The position numbers were made by a program, and so were the translations under genes. 64,000 bases of DNA, from assembly GCA_029252195.1 (NCBI GenBank), contig JAQXBV010000082.1, forward strand, positions 1-64,000, given 5' to 3'. How positions within the stretch are numbered: position 1 is the stretch's first letter; each line of letters starts with the position of its first letter. Under the pieces are notes generated by a model. That model saw only the letters and a program-made list of their open reading frames with translations, was not told where the DNA came from and did no database searches. This stretch comes from Yoonia sp. Lineage in GTDB: Bacteria; Pseudomonadota; Alphaproteobacteria; Rhodobacterales; Rhodobacteraceae. This document shows positions 45,913-55,843 of this stretch, piece after piece.

Positions 45913-45952
45913 TTTGCAAAGCTAACACTTCGCAAAGTTTCAATGTTGCAAA
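45913..45952. promoter_or_regulatory. Three phased PccR-type operators upstream of pccB
   Basis: TTTGCAAA (45913-45920, perfect palindrome), TTCGCAAA (45929-45936) and GTTGCAAA (45945-45952) recur exactly every 16 bp. TTTGCAAA repeats are the reported binding motif of the propionyl-CoA regulator PccR in Rhodobacter sphaeroides; a PccR homologue is encoded 1.3 kb away. The divergent MFS gene (start 46021) could share this control. Confidence 0.75.
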
Positions 45953-46020
45953 TCTGTTAATTTTTGACCTGATGGTCAGAGCCAATGGACAGGAGCAATC
46001 CCGAGGACTAGATCATTGCC

Positions 46021-47232
46021 ATGACAACAACACCAATCATGCGGTTTCTGGACCGAAGCACCCCGCCCCATATCGCGACGCTTATCTTGATCGCAGGTAT
46101 TTCCGCGCTCAATATGTCGATCTTTCTGCCCAGCCTGCAAGCGATGGCGGGCTATTTCGAGACCGACTACGCGACAATGCAATTTGCACTCTCGGGGTAT
46201 TTGGCCGCGACGGCTGTGCTGCAAATCTTTGTCGGGCCGATTTCCGACCGCTTTGGCCGGCGCCCCGTTCTACTTGCGTCGCTCACCATCTTTGTGATCG
46301 CCAGCATCGGCGCCTATTTCGCGACCACCATCACCGTATTCCTCGCATTCCGCATGATGCAAGCCGCCGTGGCCACCGGTATCGTGCTGTCGCGCGCCAT
46401 CGTGCGCGACATGGTCCCGCAGGCCCAAGCGGCGTCGATGATCGGCTACGTCACCATGGGCATGTCGCTCGTCCCCATGGTCGGCCCGATGATTGGCGGC
46501 GCGATTGACCAGTTCTTCGATTGGCACGCGACATTTTTGTTCCTCTCGATCTGCGGCGCTGCGGTTCTGGCACTTTGCTATTTTGATCAGGGCGAGACTT
46601 TGGCCGAGGGCGGCATGCCATTCCGCGAACAGCTTAAACGCTATCCCGAACTTTTCGCATCCCCCCGCTTCTGGGGCTACGCGCTATGTGCGGCCTTCGC
46701 CTCTGGTGCCTTTTTCGCCCTGCTTGGCGGGGCCTCATTTGTCGCCAGCACCGTCTTTGGCCTCTCGCCGCTTTGGTCTGGTATCGCACTGGGCGCACCT
46801 GCCATCGGCTACGGTTTGGGCAATTTCCTCGCGGGCCGCTACTCTGTGAAACTCGGCATCAACCGCATGGCAATCGCAGGCTCGCTGCTCATCATCGCGG
46901 GGCTCGGCCTCTCGCTTGGCCTTGCTCTGCTGAGCTTTCATCACGCGCTGATCTTCTTTGGCTGCTGCACATTCCTCGGCCTTGGCAACGGCATCGCCTT
47001 GCCAAACGTGACCGCAGGCCTGTTGTCGGTCCGCCCGCACCTCGCGGGCACGGCATCCGGCCTTGGCAGCGCAATGATGGTTGGTGGCGGCGCGGCATTG
47101 GCGCAATTTGCGGGCTCACTTCTCGACCCCGCAACGGGCGCGATGCCACTGCAATGGCTTATGTTCCTGACGGCCATCGCCTCGCTTATGAGCGTGCTCT
47201 TTGTGATCTGGCGCGAAAAGCAGGTCATCTGA
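46021..47232 (+). CDS. Bcr/CflA-type MFS drug efflux transporter
   Basis: A 403-residue inner-membrane protein with twelve hydrophobic segments. The cytoplasmic loop GPISDRFGRRPVLLASL is the MFS signature between helices 2 and 3, and ISALNMSIFLPSLQAMAGYF plus RAIVRDMVP match the Bcr/CflA drug:H+ antiporter group. It is transcribed away from pccB and toward pccR. Substrate unknown. An alternative start is ATG46039. Confidence 0.9.
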   Translation: MTTTPIMRFLDRSTPPHIATLILIAGISALNMSIFLPSLQAMAGYFETDYATMQFALSGYLAATAVLQIFVGPISDRFGRRPVLLASLTIFVIASIGAYFATTITVFLAFRMMQAAVATGIVLSRAIVRDMVPQAQAASMIGYVTMGMSLVPMVGPMIGGAIDQFFDWHATFLFLSICGAAVLALCYFDQGETLAEGGMPFREQLKRYPELFASPRFWGYALCAAFASGAFFALLGGASFVASTVFGLSPLWSGIALGAPAIGYGLGNFLAGRYSVKLGINRMAIAGSLLIIAGLGLSLGLALLSFHHALIFFGCCTFLGLGNGIALPNVTAGLLSVRPHLAGTASGLGSAMMVGGGAALAQFAGSLLDPATGAMPLQWLMFLTAIASLMSVLFVIWREKQVI

Positions 47233-47239
47233 CCCTTGC

Positions 47240-47288
47240 TTTGCAATCTTTGCAGGCGTTATTCTACACCATAGCGCGACTTTGCAAA
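47240..47288. promoter_or_regulatory. PccR-type operators in the pccR leader
   Basis: TTTGCAAT (47240-47247), TTTGCAGG (47249-47256) and a perfect TTTGCAAA (47281-47288). The last is 32 bp (two 16-bp steps) from the second, and runs into the AAAGGTGAG ribosome binding site before ATG47297, so a bound regulator could also block pccR itself. Confidence 0.65.
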
Positions 47289-47296
47289 GGTGAGAT

Positions 47297-48697
47297 ATGG
47301 CCGTTCAAAAGATCTATGCCGGAGCCAAGCTGCGCGAGTTGCGCGGCAGGCTGTCGCTCACGCAAAAAACCTTTGCGCAAAAGCTGGGCGTTTCGCTCCC
47401 CTATCTCAACCAGATGGAGAACAACAATCGCCCCGTAAGCACCTCGGTCGTGCTTGGCCTCGCGCAGGAATTCGGCTTTGACGTCACAGAGCTGCAATCA
47501 GGCGACGAGGCCCGCCTTGTGGGTGACATGCGCGAGGCTTTGGCCGATCCAGTCTTTACCGCCGACAGCCCCGCACTTGCAGATTTACGACTTGCGGCGG
47601 CCAACGCCCCTACCCTCGCCCGCGCGTTCCTCGACCTGCACGCAGCCTACCGCCAGACCCATGAACGCCTAGCCAGCTTGGACGAAGCCTTGGGCCGCGA
47701 AGACGCACGCCTACAACCCAGCCCATGGGAAGAGGTCCGCGACTTCTTTCACTATTGCGACAATTACATCGACGCGGTGGACCGCGCCGCCGAACATTTT
47801 GCCGACCAATGTGCGGCAGATGAGACCAAAGCGACAGCCGCCAAACGCGTGCTTGGCGGCTATGGCGTCAGCGTCGCCGTTAAGCCTTCTGACACCTTGC
47901 GTCACTATGTTCCCGCGATCAAAACCTTGACCCTTTCGGCCCATGCCGCCGAGGCAACCCAGACTTTCCAACTGCTGCTGCAAATGGCGCTTCTGACCCA
48001 AGAACCGCTTATTGAGGCCACGCTCGATCTCGCCCGCTTCGGCTCTCCCGAGGCACGGGCCATTGCCAAGGTGGGGCTGGCCAATTACTTCGCGGGGGCG
48101 GCCCTAATGCCATATGGTGCCTTCCTGCAAGCTGCCCAAGACACCCGGCACGACCTCGAAATCCTCGCCACCCGCTTTGGCGCATCGCTTGAACAAGTGG
48201 CGCACCGGCTTTCAACACTACAACGCACTGGCGCAAAGGGTATTCCGTTCTTTTTTGTGCGTGTCGATCAAGCGGGCACGATCACCAAGCGTCACTCGGC
48301 CACTACGCTGCAATTCGCCCGCTATGGCGGAGCTTGCCCCTTGTGGAACGTGCATGCGGCCTTCGAGACACCCGCCCAATTCCTGCGCCAACTCGCGGAA
48401 ACACCCGACGGAGCGCGCTATTTCTGCCTTGCGCGCGATGTGTCAAAATCGGGCGGCGCGTTCAATGCACCCATGCGCCGCTACGCCATCGGATTGGGCT
48501 GCGAAGTGCGCCACGCCGACGCGCTCGTCTATGCAGACCACATGGACCGCGCAGCGCCAAGCGCCTATGCCCCCATCGGGATATCCTGCCGGATTTGCGA
48601 ACGCCGCAACTGCCACCAGCGCTCGGTCCCGCCCATCGAACGCCGCTTGAGGGTTGACCCCAACGCGCGCGGCATCCTGCCCTATCAGGTCGATTAA
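47297..48697 (+). CDS. pccR: PccR, short-chain fatty acyl-CoA responsive regulator (ScfR family)
   Basis: A 466-residue regulator. The N-terminal XRE-type HTH reads [21 protein letters not shown] then [19 protein letters not shown]. The long C-terminal region includes the middle sensory part ([22 protein letters not shown]) and ends with a Cys-rich segment ([18 protein letters not shown]), features of the ScfR family (RamB, MccR, PccR). PccR controls propionyl-CoA carboxylase genes, and matching operators are found upstream of pccB and of this gene. It overlaps betA by 4 nt tail to tail. Confidence 0.9.
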   Translation: MAVQKIYAGAKLRELRGRLSLTQKTFAQKLGVSLPYLNQMENNNRPVSTSVVLGLAQEFGFDVTELQSGDEARLVGDMREALADPVFTADSPALADLRLAAANAPTLARAFLDLHAAYRQTHERLASLDEALGREDARLQPSPWEEVRDFFHYCDNYIDAVDRAAEHFADQCAADETKATAAKRVLGGYGVSVAVKPSDTLRHYVPAIKTLTLSAHAAEATQTFQLLLQMALLTQEPLIEATLDLARFGSPEARAIAKVGLANYFAGAALMPYGAFLQAAQDTRHDLEILATRFGASLEQVAHRLSTLQRTGAKGIPFFFVRVDQAGTITKRHSATTLQFARYGGACPLWNVHAAFETPAQFLRQLAETPDGARYFCLARDVSKSGGAFNAPMRRYAIGLGCEVRHADALVYADHMDRAAPSAYAPIGISCRICERRNCHQRSVPPIERRLRVDPNARGILPYQVD

Positions 48698-50352
48698 CGC
48701 TGCGACGTTTGCCAGTTCGGATGAATCGAAGGCGCATCGTTTGACGGCGCCAACGGATGCCGCCCGAGGATATGATCGGCCGCTTTCTCACCCACCATGA
48801 TCGACGGACCGTTCAGGTTACCGTTTGTTATTCTTGGGAAAATAGAGCTATCTGCGACGCGCAATCCATCCACACCAATCACGCGGGTCTCTTGATCGAC
48901 CACCGCCATCGGGTCATCGGCACGGCCCATCTTGCAGGTGCCACACGGGTGGTAGGCGCTCTCGACGTGCTCCTTGATGAACGCGTCCAAGGCCTCATCG
49001 GATTGCACATCTTCGCCCGGTTGAATCTCGTGACCGCGATAGGGCGCAAAGGCCTCCTGTCCGAAAATCTCGCGGGTCAGGCGGATGCAAGTGCGGAAAT
49101 CCTCCCAATCGGACGGGTCGGACATATAGTTGAACTGAATGCGCGGATTGTCTTTTGGGTCCGCAGATTTAAGCGTCACCTGCCCCCGCGAGACAGAGCG
49201 CATCGGCCCCACATGGGCCTGAAACCCGTGCCCGTCTGCGGCGACCTTGCCGTCATAACGCACCGCAATCGGCAGGAAATGATACTGGATATCGGGGTAT
49301 TCGACGCCCGCCTTCGAGCGCACGAAAGCGGCGCTTTCAAACTGGTTCGACGCGCCAAGACCCGTCTTGGTAAACAGCCATTGCGCCCCGATCTTGGCCT
49401 TGCCCCACAGGTTCCAATGCTTGAACAACGACACAGGTTTGGTCGCGGCCTGCTGGATATAGAGTTCAAGGTGGTCTTGCAGGTTTTGACCAACGCCCGC
49501 GCGGTCGGCAACAACCTCGATCCCATGCTCGGCCAGATGTTTTGCGGGACCGATCCCCGAGAGCATCAACAGCTTGGGCGAGTTCAGCGACGACGCCGCA
49601 ACAATCACTTCGACATTGGCGCCGATCACCTCGACCTTGCCTTTGCGCTCGACTTCGACACCAACAGCACGCCCGTTTTCGATTACGATCTTGCGGGCAA
49701 AAGCGCGGATCAGGTCGCAGTTCGGACGCTTGAGCGCGGGTCGCATATAGGCATTCGCCGCTGACCAGCGCCGCCCCTGCCAGATGGTCGCATCGAAGGG
49801 ACCAAAGCCCTCTTGCTGTTGCCCGTTATAGTCACCCGTGACTGGATAGCCCGCTTGGGCGCCTGCTGTAACAAACGCTTGGGTCAACGGGTTTTTGCGC
49901 GGGCCACGTGTGATATGCAGTGGGCCATTATCACCACGCCATGCTTTGTCACCGCCATGACCGCCAGAATGCCAATTCTCCATACGTTTGAAATAGGGCA
50001 GCACATCGGCATAGGCCCAGCCCTGCGCCCCACTTTCCGCCCAATGATCGAAGTCGCGGGCGTGGCCGCGCACGTAGATCATGCCGTTGATCGACGATGA
50101 TCCGCCGATGACCTTGCCGCGCGGCGTGACCATTTCGCGCCCGCCAAGGTGCGGTTCAGGTTCGGATTTCAGGCCCCAATCGTACATCTTCATGTTCATT
50201 GGATAGGACAATGCGGCGGGCATCTGGATGAATGGCCCCGCGTCCGATCCGCCGTGCTCAATCACAAGCACTTGCTTGCCTGCTTCCGCCAAACGATAGG
50301 CGATCGCACAGCCCGCAGAGCCTGCGCCGACAATAACGTAATCAGCCTTCAA
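48694..50352 (-). CDS. betA: Choline dehydrogenase
   Basis: A 552-residue FAD-dependent GMC oxidoreductase that oxidises choline to betaine aldehyde. The FAD-binding N-terminus is [21 protein letters not shown], with [22 protein letters not shown] and the C-terminal catalytic His in [13 protein letters not shown] plus [24 protein letters not shown]. The start is a TTG at 50352 overlapping the betB stop (TTGA), with GAGG 8 nt upstream; this gives the standard N-terminus. It is the last gene of betI-betC-betB-betA. Confidence 0.95.
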   Translation of the reverse strand: MKADYVIVGAGSAGCAIAYRLAEAGKQVLVIEHGGSDAGPFIQMPAALSYPMNMKMYDWGLKSEPEPHLGGREMVTPRGKVIGGSSSINGMIYVRGHARDFDHWAESGAQGWAYADVLPYFKRMENWHSGGHGGDKAWRGDNGPLHITRGPRKNPLTQAFVTAGAQAGYPVTGDYNGQQQEGFGPFDATIWQGRRWSAANAYMRPALKRPNCDLIRAFARKIVIENGRAVGVEVERKGKVEVIGANVEVIVAASSLNSPKLLMLSGIGPAKHLAEHGIEVVADRAGVGQNLQDHLELYIQQAATKPVSLFKHWNLWGKAKIGAQWLFTKTGLGASNQFESAAFVRSKAGVEYPDIQYHFLPIAVRYDGKVAADGHGFQAHVGPMRSVSRGQVTLKSADPKDNPRIQFNYMSDPSDWEDFRTCIRLTREIFGQEAFAPYRGHEIQPGEDVQSDEALDAFIKEHVESAYHPCGTCKMGRADDPMAVVDQETRVIGVDGLRVADSSIFPRITNGNLNGPSIMVGEKAADHILGRHPLAPSNDAPSIHPNWQTSQR

Positions 50353-51806
50353 AATGGAGCCTCTACATCGCCCATGGCCACATAGACGCCTTTGATCTGG
50401 GAATAGTGTTCGATGGCCGCTTTGGAGTTTTCGCGCCCGACGCCTGACAGTTTGGAGCCGCCAAATGGGGCTTCGACTGGCGCAAGATTGTAGGTGTTGA
50501 TATAGCAAGTACCCGCTTCAAACCCTGCGACCATGCGGTGCGCCCGGGTCAGATCGGCGGTGAATACCCCTGCTGCAAGGCCAAATTCGGTGTCATTGGC
50601 ACGGGCAAGGATCTCGTCTTCGGTGTCGAAATCGAGTACCGACAAGACAGGTCCGAAAATCTCCTCGCGTGCAATGGTCATGTCATCGGTGACGTCGGCA
50701 AAGACAGTGGGTTCAATGAAAAACCCATTGCCATCAACGACCTTGCCACCTGTGACAAGGCGCGCGCCTTCCGCGATGCCTTTGGCGATAAAGCCTGCGA
50801 CGATGTCGCGTTGGCGCTGGGATACCATCGGGCCAAAGTTGACCTCGGGGTCTTGCGGGTCGCCCATTTTGACGCCCTTTAGGCGTTCGGCGATACGGGC
50901 AAGGAAGGCCTCTTTGATGCCTTTTTGCACGAATACGCGGGTGCCATTCGAGCAGACCTGTCCAGAGGAATAGAAGTTGCCCAAAATGGCGCCAGAGACT
51001 GCGTTCTCTAAGTCTGCGTCGTCGAAAATCACGAGGGGTGATTTGCCGCCAAGTTCCATTGTAACCGCGCGAATGCCCTCGGCGGCGGCGGCATAAACCT
51101 TGCGGCCCGTTGGCACGGAGCCCGTCAGCGAGACCTTGGCCACCCGCGTGTCGGTAATCAGCGCCGCACCGACAGCACCGTAGCCTTGGATCACGTTGTA
51201 GACGCCTGCGGGGGCGCCGGCCTCGTGCAAAATTTCCGCGACTTTGAGGGCGCAGAGCGGTGTGGTTTCTGAGGGTTTGAAGACCATTGTATTGCCGCAA
51301 GCGAGTGCAGGGGCACCTTTCCAGCTTGCGATTTGCGTCGGGTAGTTCCAAGCCCCGATGCCCACACAAACGCCCAAAGGCTCACGGCGGGTATAAACGA
51401 AGTCGTCGCCCAACTGGATGTGCTCACCTGTGATCGCGCCCGCCAAACCTCCGAAATACTCCAGCGCGTCCGCGCCCGATGTGGCGTCGGCGACGGAAGT
51501 TTCCTGATAGGGCTTGCCGGTGTCGAAGGTCTCCAGAACGGACAATTCGTGGTTCCGTTCGCGCATGATATCCGCCGCGCGGCGCAGCACCCGACCGCGC
51601 TGTGTGCCCGTCATTGAGGCCCATTCCTTGCCTGCACGTTTTGCGGCGGCCAAGGCTTGGTCGATGATCGCAGGCGTTGCGGAATAGACCGTCGCAATGA
51701 CCTCGCCTGTCGCAGGGTAGATCACAGGGATCGGATCGCCCGCTTTGTCTTCGACGTATTTACCATCGACAAAGTGGCTGGCGGTGGGCTGTGTGTTGTA
51801 GGTCAT
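50349..51806 (-). CDS. betB: Betaine-aldehyde dehydrogenase
   Basis: A 485-residue NAD(P)-dependent aldehyde dehydrogenase converting betaine aldehyde to glycine betaine. Catalytic residues are Glu251 (TMELGGKSP) and Cys285 ([14 protein letters not shown]); the cofactor region is [12 protein letters not shown]. The length matches the family. GGAGG precedes the ATG by 5 nt and lies inside repeat copy 2 (51810-51842), whose complementary CTCC could partly hide it. It is coupled to betA by the TTGA overlap. Confidence 0.95.
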   Translation of the reverse strand: MTYNTQPTASHFVDGKYVEDKAGDPIPVIYPATGEVIATVYSATPAIIDQALAAAKRAGKEWASMTGTQRGRVLRRAADIMRERNHELSVLETFDTGKPYQETSVADATSGADALEYFGGLAGAITGEHIQLGDDFVYTRREPLGVCVGIGAWNYPTQIASWKGAPALACGNTMVFKPSETTPLCALKVAEILHEAGAPAGVYNVIQGYGAVGAALITDTRVAKVSLTGSVPTGRKVYAAAAEGIRAVTMELGGKSPLVIFDDADLENAVSGAILGNFYSSGQVCSNGTRVFVQKGIKEAFLARIAERLKGVKMGDPQDPEVNFGPMVSQRQRDIVAGFIAKGIAEGARLVTGGKVVDGNGFFIEPTVFADVTDDMTIAREEIFGPVLSVLDFDTEDEILARANDTEFGLAAGVFTADLTRAHRMVAGFEAGTCYINTYNLAPVEAPFGGSKLSGVGRENSKAAIEHYSQIKGVYVAMGDVEAPF

Positions 51807-51809
51807 GTT

Positions 51810-51842
51810 GCCTCCGGCGGGAGTTAATTAGGGACATAGAAA
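51810..51842. repeat. Copy 2 of a 32-33 bp intergenic element (also at 36969)
   Basis: GCCTCCGGCGGGAGTT, a 6-nt variable core, then GGACATAGAAA, ending 3 nt from the betC stop. On the minus strand its GGAGG is the betB ribosome binding site and can pair with the adjacent CTCC. Confidence 0.55.
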
Positions 51843-51845
51843 GCG

Positions 51846-53354
51846 TTATTCACCACGTGGGAACCGTTTGCTTTCTTCGAGAACGTTGAGGTCCATGTGG
51901 TTGCGCATGTAGCGCTCGGATGCTTTTTGCAGGGGCTGGTAGTCCCACGGGTAGTAAGAACCATTGCGCAGCGCTTCATAGACGACCCAGCGCCCAGCCT
52001 GAGAATGGCGCACGGCGGCGTCATAGGCTTTGAGGTCCCAGCGGGCCTCTGATTTGGCGCGAAGTTGGTCGCGGGTGCCTTGATGGGCGGGGACTTCAGC
52101 GAGGTTGATCAGCTCATGAGGATCCGCTTCGAGGTCGAACAGTTGGTCGGGGTCCAGTGCGCAGCGGTTGAATTTCCATTTGCCGTAGCGCAATGAGACC
52201 AGCGGCGCATAGGACGCTTCGGCGGCGTATTCCATCGCGACATGTTCGGAGCGTTCCCCGCGTTGCCCCAAGGATACAATTGACTGTCCATCGGTCCATG
52301 GCATGACCTCCGACATATCGACGCCTGCGAGATCACAAAGCGTTGGCAGGATGTCGATGCTGCTGACGGGTGTGGTGTTCAGCCCTGGCTCCATTTCTGG
52401 CGCGCAAATCATCAAGGGCACCCGAGATGCACCCTCATAGAACGACATCTTGAACCAAAGCCCACGCTCGCCCAACATGTCGCCGTGATCCGAGACAAAC
52501 AGAATCGTAGCCTCTTGGCGCGTGTCCTCCAGCGCCTGCAAAATCTCGCCAACTTTATCGTCAATGTAGGAGATATTGGCAAAATAGGCGCGGCGGGCGC
52601 GCTGCACATGATCGTCAGTGATCGTGAAGTTGTCGCGGTCATTGGCGTCCAGAATCCGTTTTGAGTGTGCGTCTTGCGCCTCATAAGGGATAGGCCCGAT
52701 CTCTGGCATCAGATGCGCGCAATCCTCATACAAATCCCAGTATTTCTTGCGCGCGACATAGGGGTCATGGGGGTGCGTGAAACTGACCGTCAGGCACCAA
52801 GGGCGATCGTCCGCCCCGCGCGACAGATCATAGAGCTTGCGGGTCGCGTGGTAGGCGACCTCATCGTCATATTCCATCTGGTTGGTGATCTCGGCCACCC
52901 CGGCGCCCGTCACCGAGCCCATGTTGTGATACCACCACTCAATCCTCTCGCCAGGTTTGCGATAGTCGGGGGTCCAGCCGAAATCAGCTGGGTAGATGTC
53001 CGTGGTCAAACGCTCTTCGAATCCATGCATTTGATCGGGGCCGACGAAATGCATCTTGCCCGACAGGCAGGTTTGATAGCCCGCGCGGCGCAGGTGGTGC
53101 GCGTAGGTCGGGATCGCGGAGGCGAATTCGGCTGCGTTATCGTAAACGCCTGTGCGACTGGGCAGTTGCCCCGACATGAACGCGGCCCGCGCAGGCGCGC
53201 AAAGCGGCGAGGCCGTATAGGCGTGAGCGAAACGGGTGGAACGCGCTGCAAGTTTCTTGAGGTTTGGCGCATGCAACCAGTCGGCCGGGCCGTCAGGGAA
53301 AAACGTCCCGTTCAGCTGGTCAACCATGATTATCAAGATATTCGGCTTGGTCAT
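51846..53354 (-). CDS. betC: Choline-sulfatase
   Basis: A 502-residue type I sulfatase releasing choline and sulfate from choline-O-sulfate. The formylglycine consensus CxPxR is C52-A-P-A-R56 (ASPLCAPARAAFMSG). Metal-binding residues lie in NILIIMVDQLNG and VSDHGDMLGERG. The C-terminal part with YAPLVSLRYGKWKFNRC and NGSYYPWDYQPLQKASERY is typical of BetC. ATG53354 overlaps the betI stop (ATGA). Maturation needs a formylglycine-generating enzyme, not seen here. Confidence 0.95.
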   Translation of the reverse strand: MTKPNILIIMVDQLNGTFFPDGPADWLHAPNLKKLAARSTRFAHAYTASPLCAPARAAFMSGQLPSRTGVYDNAAEFASAIPTYAHHLRRAGYQTCLSGKMHFVGPDQMHGFEERLTTDIYPADFGWTPDYRKPGERIEWWYHNMGSVTGAGVAEITNQMEYDDEVAYHATRKLYDLSRGADDRPWCLTVSFTHPHDPYVARKKYWDLYEDCAHLMPEIGPIPYEAQDAHSKRILDANDRDNFTITDDHVQRARRAYFANISYIDDKVGEILQALEDTRQEATILFVSDHGDMLGERGLWFKMSFYEGASRVPLMICAPEMEPGLNTTPVSSIDILPTLCDLAGVDMSEVMPWTDGQSIVSLGQRGERSEHVAMEYAAEASYAPLVSLRYGKWKFNRCALDPDQLFDLEADPHELINLAEVPAHQGTRDQLRAKSEARWDLKAYDAAVRHSQAGRWVVYEALRNGSYYPWDYQPLQKASERYMRNHMDLNVLEESKRFPRGE

Positions 53355-53920
53355 GCGGCACCTTTGGTCAATGTGGACAGTGCGGCAAGCGCGCACCCTT
53401 CGGGGTTAACGTCAGGCGAGGTCAGTGCCGCGCGGATGTAGAGCCCATCAATCAGGGCCGCGAGTGTAGTCGCCACGGCTTCTGGCGCGTCGCAGATCGG
53501 CCGCAGGGCGTGGGTCAAATTAGAGTGCAACCGCCGCTGATAAGCGTGCAACAGACGCAATGCGGCTGGGTTCGTCTGGGCTTGGCTATAGAACGTCATC
53601 CACGCCGATACCGCCGCAGGATCAAAACAGGACTGCGCGAAATTGGCACGGATGATCGCGCGCGCCCGCTCTGTTGGGGTGTTCGCTCCTGCCAGCGCTG
53701 CCCTGACCTCTGCACTGTAATCGCGTAAGATCTGGCGCATCGCGGCCTCGAAAATCTGATCCTTACCGCCAAAGTAGTGGTGCGCCAGCGCCGAAGACAT
53801 CCCCGCACGCTTAGCTATCCGGCTTACTGTCACATCAAGCGACCCCGCAGCGCCAATCTCGGCAATCGTCGCTCTCACCAGTGCGTCTCGGCGGATCGGC
53901 TCCATTCCTACCTTTGGCAT
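53351..53920 (-). CDS. betI: TetR-family choline-responsive repressor BetI
   Basis: A 189-residue repressor. The N-terminal TetR helix-turn-helix is ALVRATIAEIGAAGSLDVTVSRIAKRAGMSSALAHHYFGGKDQIFEAAMR. The C-terminal ligand region has FAQSCFDPAAVSAWMTFYSQAQTNPAALRLLHAYQRRL, typical of BetI. It heads the bet operon and is coupled to betC. A palindrome at 53958-53973 upstream fits its operator. Choline derepresses BetI-controlled genes in relatives. No choline transporter is in the window. Confidence 0.93.
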   Translation of the reverse strand: MPKVGMEPIRRDALVRATIAEIGAAGSLDVTVSRIAKRAGMSSALAHHYFGGKDQIFEAAMRQILRDYSAEVRAALAGANTPTERARAIIRANFAQSCFDPAAVSAWMTFYSQAQTNPAALRLLHAYQRRLHSNLTHALRPICDAPEAVATTLAALIDGLYIRAALTSPDVNPEGCALAALSTLTKGAA

Positions 53921-53957
53921 CTCAGAATCCCCTTTCGATGACCAACTTTATTCCTTA

Positions 53958-53973
53958 TTGACTGATCAATCAA
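53958..53973. promoter_or_regulatory. BetI-type operator palindrome
   Basis: TTGACTGATCAATCAA is nearly a perfect palindrome (one mismatched pair) centred on TGATCA, 38 nt ahead of the betI ATG. BetI operators in relatives have TTGATTGA/TCAATCAA half-sites. Confidence 0.65.
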
Positions 53974-54039
53974 CAAAATCCTAATGCCTCTTTGGCTTTC
54001 AAATATCCTCGCCGAAGGCTTGCGATCTTTGATCGCAAA

Positions 54040-54942
54040 TCAGACCTTGGTCGCATGCACCAAGGGGATAATTTTGCGCCGCGCGACGGCCTCACGCCAT
54101 GTAATAAAGCTGACCGAGGCCATGATCACCGCACCGCCCAACATCACCCAGCCGTCAATCGGCTCGCCAAAAAGTACTGCGCCCAAAAGCACCGCCCAAA
54201 CGAGCTGCAAAAACGTCACAGGTTGGGTTACGGTCATCGGCGCGGCCGCAAAGGCCTTGGTCATCGTCAAATGCCCCGCCGTGGCAAAGCAGGCGACCAG
54301 AAACATCCAGCCCGCCTCCGCCCATGTCGGGGTGACCCAGACAGCACAGGCAAATGGCGCAAGCCCGATCGCCACCGTGATCGATAGCATCCCCACGACC
54401 ACGACCGCAGGCACCTGGCCCGACATTTGCTTGGCCAGCAGATAACTTGCGGCAAATCCAAGCGCCGTGAACAGCATCGCGAAGTGCCCCGGATCAAGCT
54501 CGCGCGCGCCGGGACGCAAGATGATAATCGCACCAATCAGCCCGGCCAAAACCGCGGCCAATCTGCGCGGCGGCAGGCGCTCGCCCAAGAACAACGCCGC
54601 CCCAATCGCGATATAGATCGGCGAGAGATAGTTCATTGCGGTCACTTCGGCCAAGGGGATGCGCGCCATGGCATAGAACCACAGGATCACGGCCCCGGTG
54701 TGCACAATGCCCCTTGCCGCAAAGAGCTTGATCTGGCGGCGGGTGATGTGAGCGGCCAAGATCGGCTTGATCATCGGGATCAGGAACACCAGCCCGAGAA
54801 TGTAGCGCAGAAAGGCGCCCTCGGCGGCGGGCAATTCGGCGCCGACATATTTCACAATGACGTTCACGCAAACGAACATCAGCCCCGTTAGGACCATCCA
54901 CAAGACCCCGACAAAGGGGCGATCTGCTGCTGTTTCTGCCAT
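54040..54942 (-). CDS. DMT/EamA-family transporter
   Basis: A 300-residue inner-membrane protein with ten hydrophobic segments in two EamA repeats (VLWMVLTGLMFVCVNVIVKYVG, and the second around AMLFTALGFAASYLLAKQMSG). Motifs AEGAFLRYILGLVFLIP and VTAMNYLSPIYIAIGAALFLGERLPPRR are typical of drug/metabolite exporters. It is likely an exporter of an amino acid or nucleoside-like compound; specificity unknown. The start at 54942 gives a short cytoplasmic tail. Confidence 0.88.
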   Translation of the reverse strand: MAETAADRPFVGVLWMVLTGLMFVCVNVIVKYVGAELPAAEGAFLRYILGLVFLIPMIKPILAAHITRRQIKLFAARGIVHTGAVILWFYAMARIPLAEVTAMNYLSPIYIAIGAALFLGERLPPRRLAAVLAGLIGAIIILRPGARELDPGHFAMLFTALGFAASYLLAKQMSGQVPAVVVVGMLSITVAIGLAPFACAVWVTPTWAEAGWMFLVACFATAGHLTMTKAFAAAPMTVTQPVTFLQLVWAVLLGAVLFGEPIDGWVMLGGAVIMASVSFITWREAVARRKIIPLVHATKV

Positions 54943-54989
54943 GTACAAGCGGTCGCAGACCTCTGCGACCTTGCAACCCACCAAACGCA

Positions 54990-55017
54990 AAAGGGCGCGC
55001 CGGTGGCACGCCCTTCT
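54990..55017 (-). terminator. Rho-independent terminator after yebC
   Basis: On the minus strand AAGGGCG pairs with CGCCCTT around a GC-rich loop and is followed by TTTTGCG, starting about 20 nt after the yebC stop. Confidence 0.7.
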
Positions 55018-55037
55018 GGTCTCTGTGACATGCGCGG

Positions 55038-55787
55038 TTATGCGTCGCCGAAGGCTTCCATCACCGCGTCCGGTGCGGTGAAGTTTGTCGTCACGCGCTG
55101 CACATCGTCGTCATCTTCAAGCGTATCCAACAGCTTCATCAGCTTGGTCAACCCGTCCAGATCCACTTCGGTGGTCAGGTTCGGCTTCCAGATAAGCTTG
55201 GTTGTCTCGCTCTCGCCCAGCGAACTTTCCAGCACCGTTGCAACCTCGTTAAGGTCGGTATCCGCGCAATAAATCACATGGCCATCTTCGTCCGATTGCA
55301 CATCCTCTGCGCCAGCCTCAAGCGCCGCCATCAATACGGTGTCCGCGTCGCCTGCCGAGGCCGGATAAACAATCTCGCCCACCCGGTCGAACATGAAACC
55401 AACGGAGCCGGTCTCGCCCAAGTTGCCGCCGTTCTTGGTGAAGGTCGAGCGCACGGTCGACGCGGTCCGGTTACGGTTGTCGGTCATCGCTTCCACGATG
55501 ACAGCGACGCCATTGGGGCCGTAACCCTCGTAACGGATCTCGTCGTAGTTTTCCGCATCGCCACCGATCGATTTCTTGATCGCGCGGTCAATCACGTCCT
55601 TGGGGCAAGAAACGGATTTCGCCTCTTTCACGGCAAGGCGCAAACGCGGGTTCTTATCGGGATCAGGGTCGCCCATTTTGGCGGCCACGGTAATTTCTTT
55701 TGCCAGTTTAGAAAACAGCTTAGAGCGCAGCTTGTCCTGACGCCCCTTGCGGTGCTGAATGTTCGCCCATTTTGAGTGGCCAGCCAT
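55038..55787 (-). CDS. yebC: YebC/PmpR family protein (TACO1-like)
   Basis: A 249-residue cytoplasmic protein of the YebC family. The N-terminus [28 protein letters not shown] is nearly invariant in the family, as are [12 protein letters not shown] and [16 protein letters not shown]. Relatives act as DNA-binding regulators or help ribosomes translate proline-rich stretches. Length is standard. The gene has its own terminator and seems to be monocistronic. Confidence 0.95.
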   Translation of the reverse strand: MAGHSKWANIQHRKGRQDKLRSKLFSKLAKEITVAAKMGDPDPDKNPRLRLAVKEAKSVSCPKDVIDRAIKKSIGGDAENYDEIRYEGYGPNGVAVIVEAMTDNRNRTASTVRSTFTKNGGNLGETGSVGFMFDRVGEIVYPASAGDADTVLMAALEAGAEDVQSDEDGHVIYCADTDLNEVATVLESSLGESETTKLIWKPNLTTEVDLDGLTKLMKLLDTLEDDDDVQRVTTNFTAPDAVMEAFGDA

Positions 55788-55810
55788 GTCGGAATCCTAT
55801 GAAAAATCGT

Positions 55811-55829
55811 TTGGCGTCTCTTACGCCAA
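55811..55829 (-). terminator. Short hairpin after the SLC13 permease gene
   Basis: TTGGCG (55811-55816) and CGCCAA (55824-55829) pair around a 7-nt loop; on the minus strand ACGATTTTT follows. A plausible weak terminator 15 nt after the stop. Confidence 0.5.
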
Positions 55830-55843
55830 TTTCGGGGGCTATG

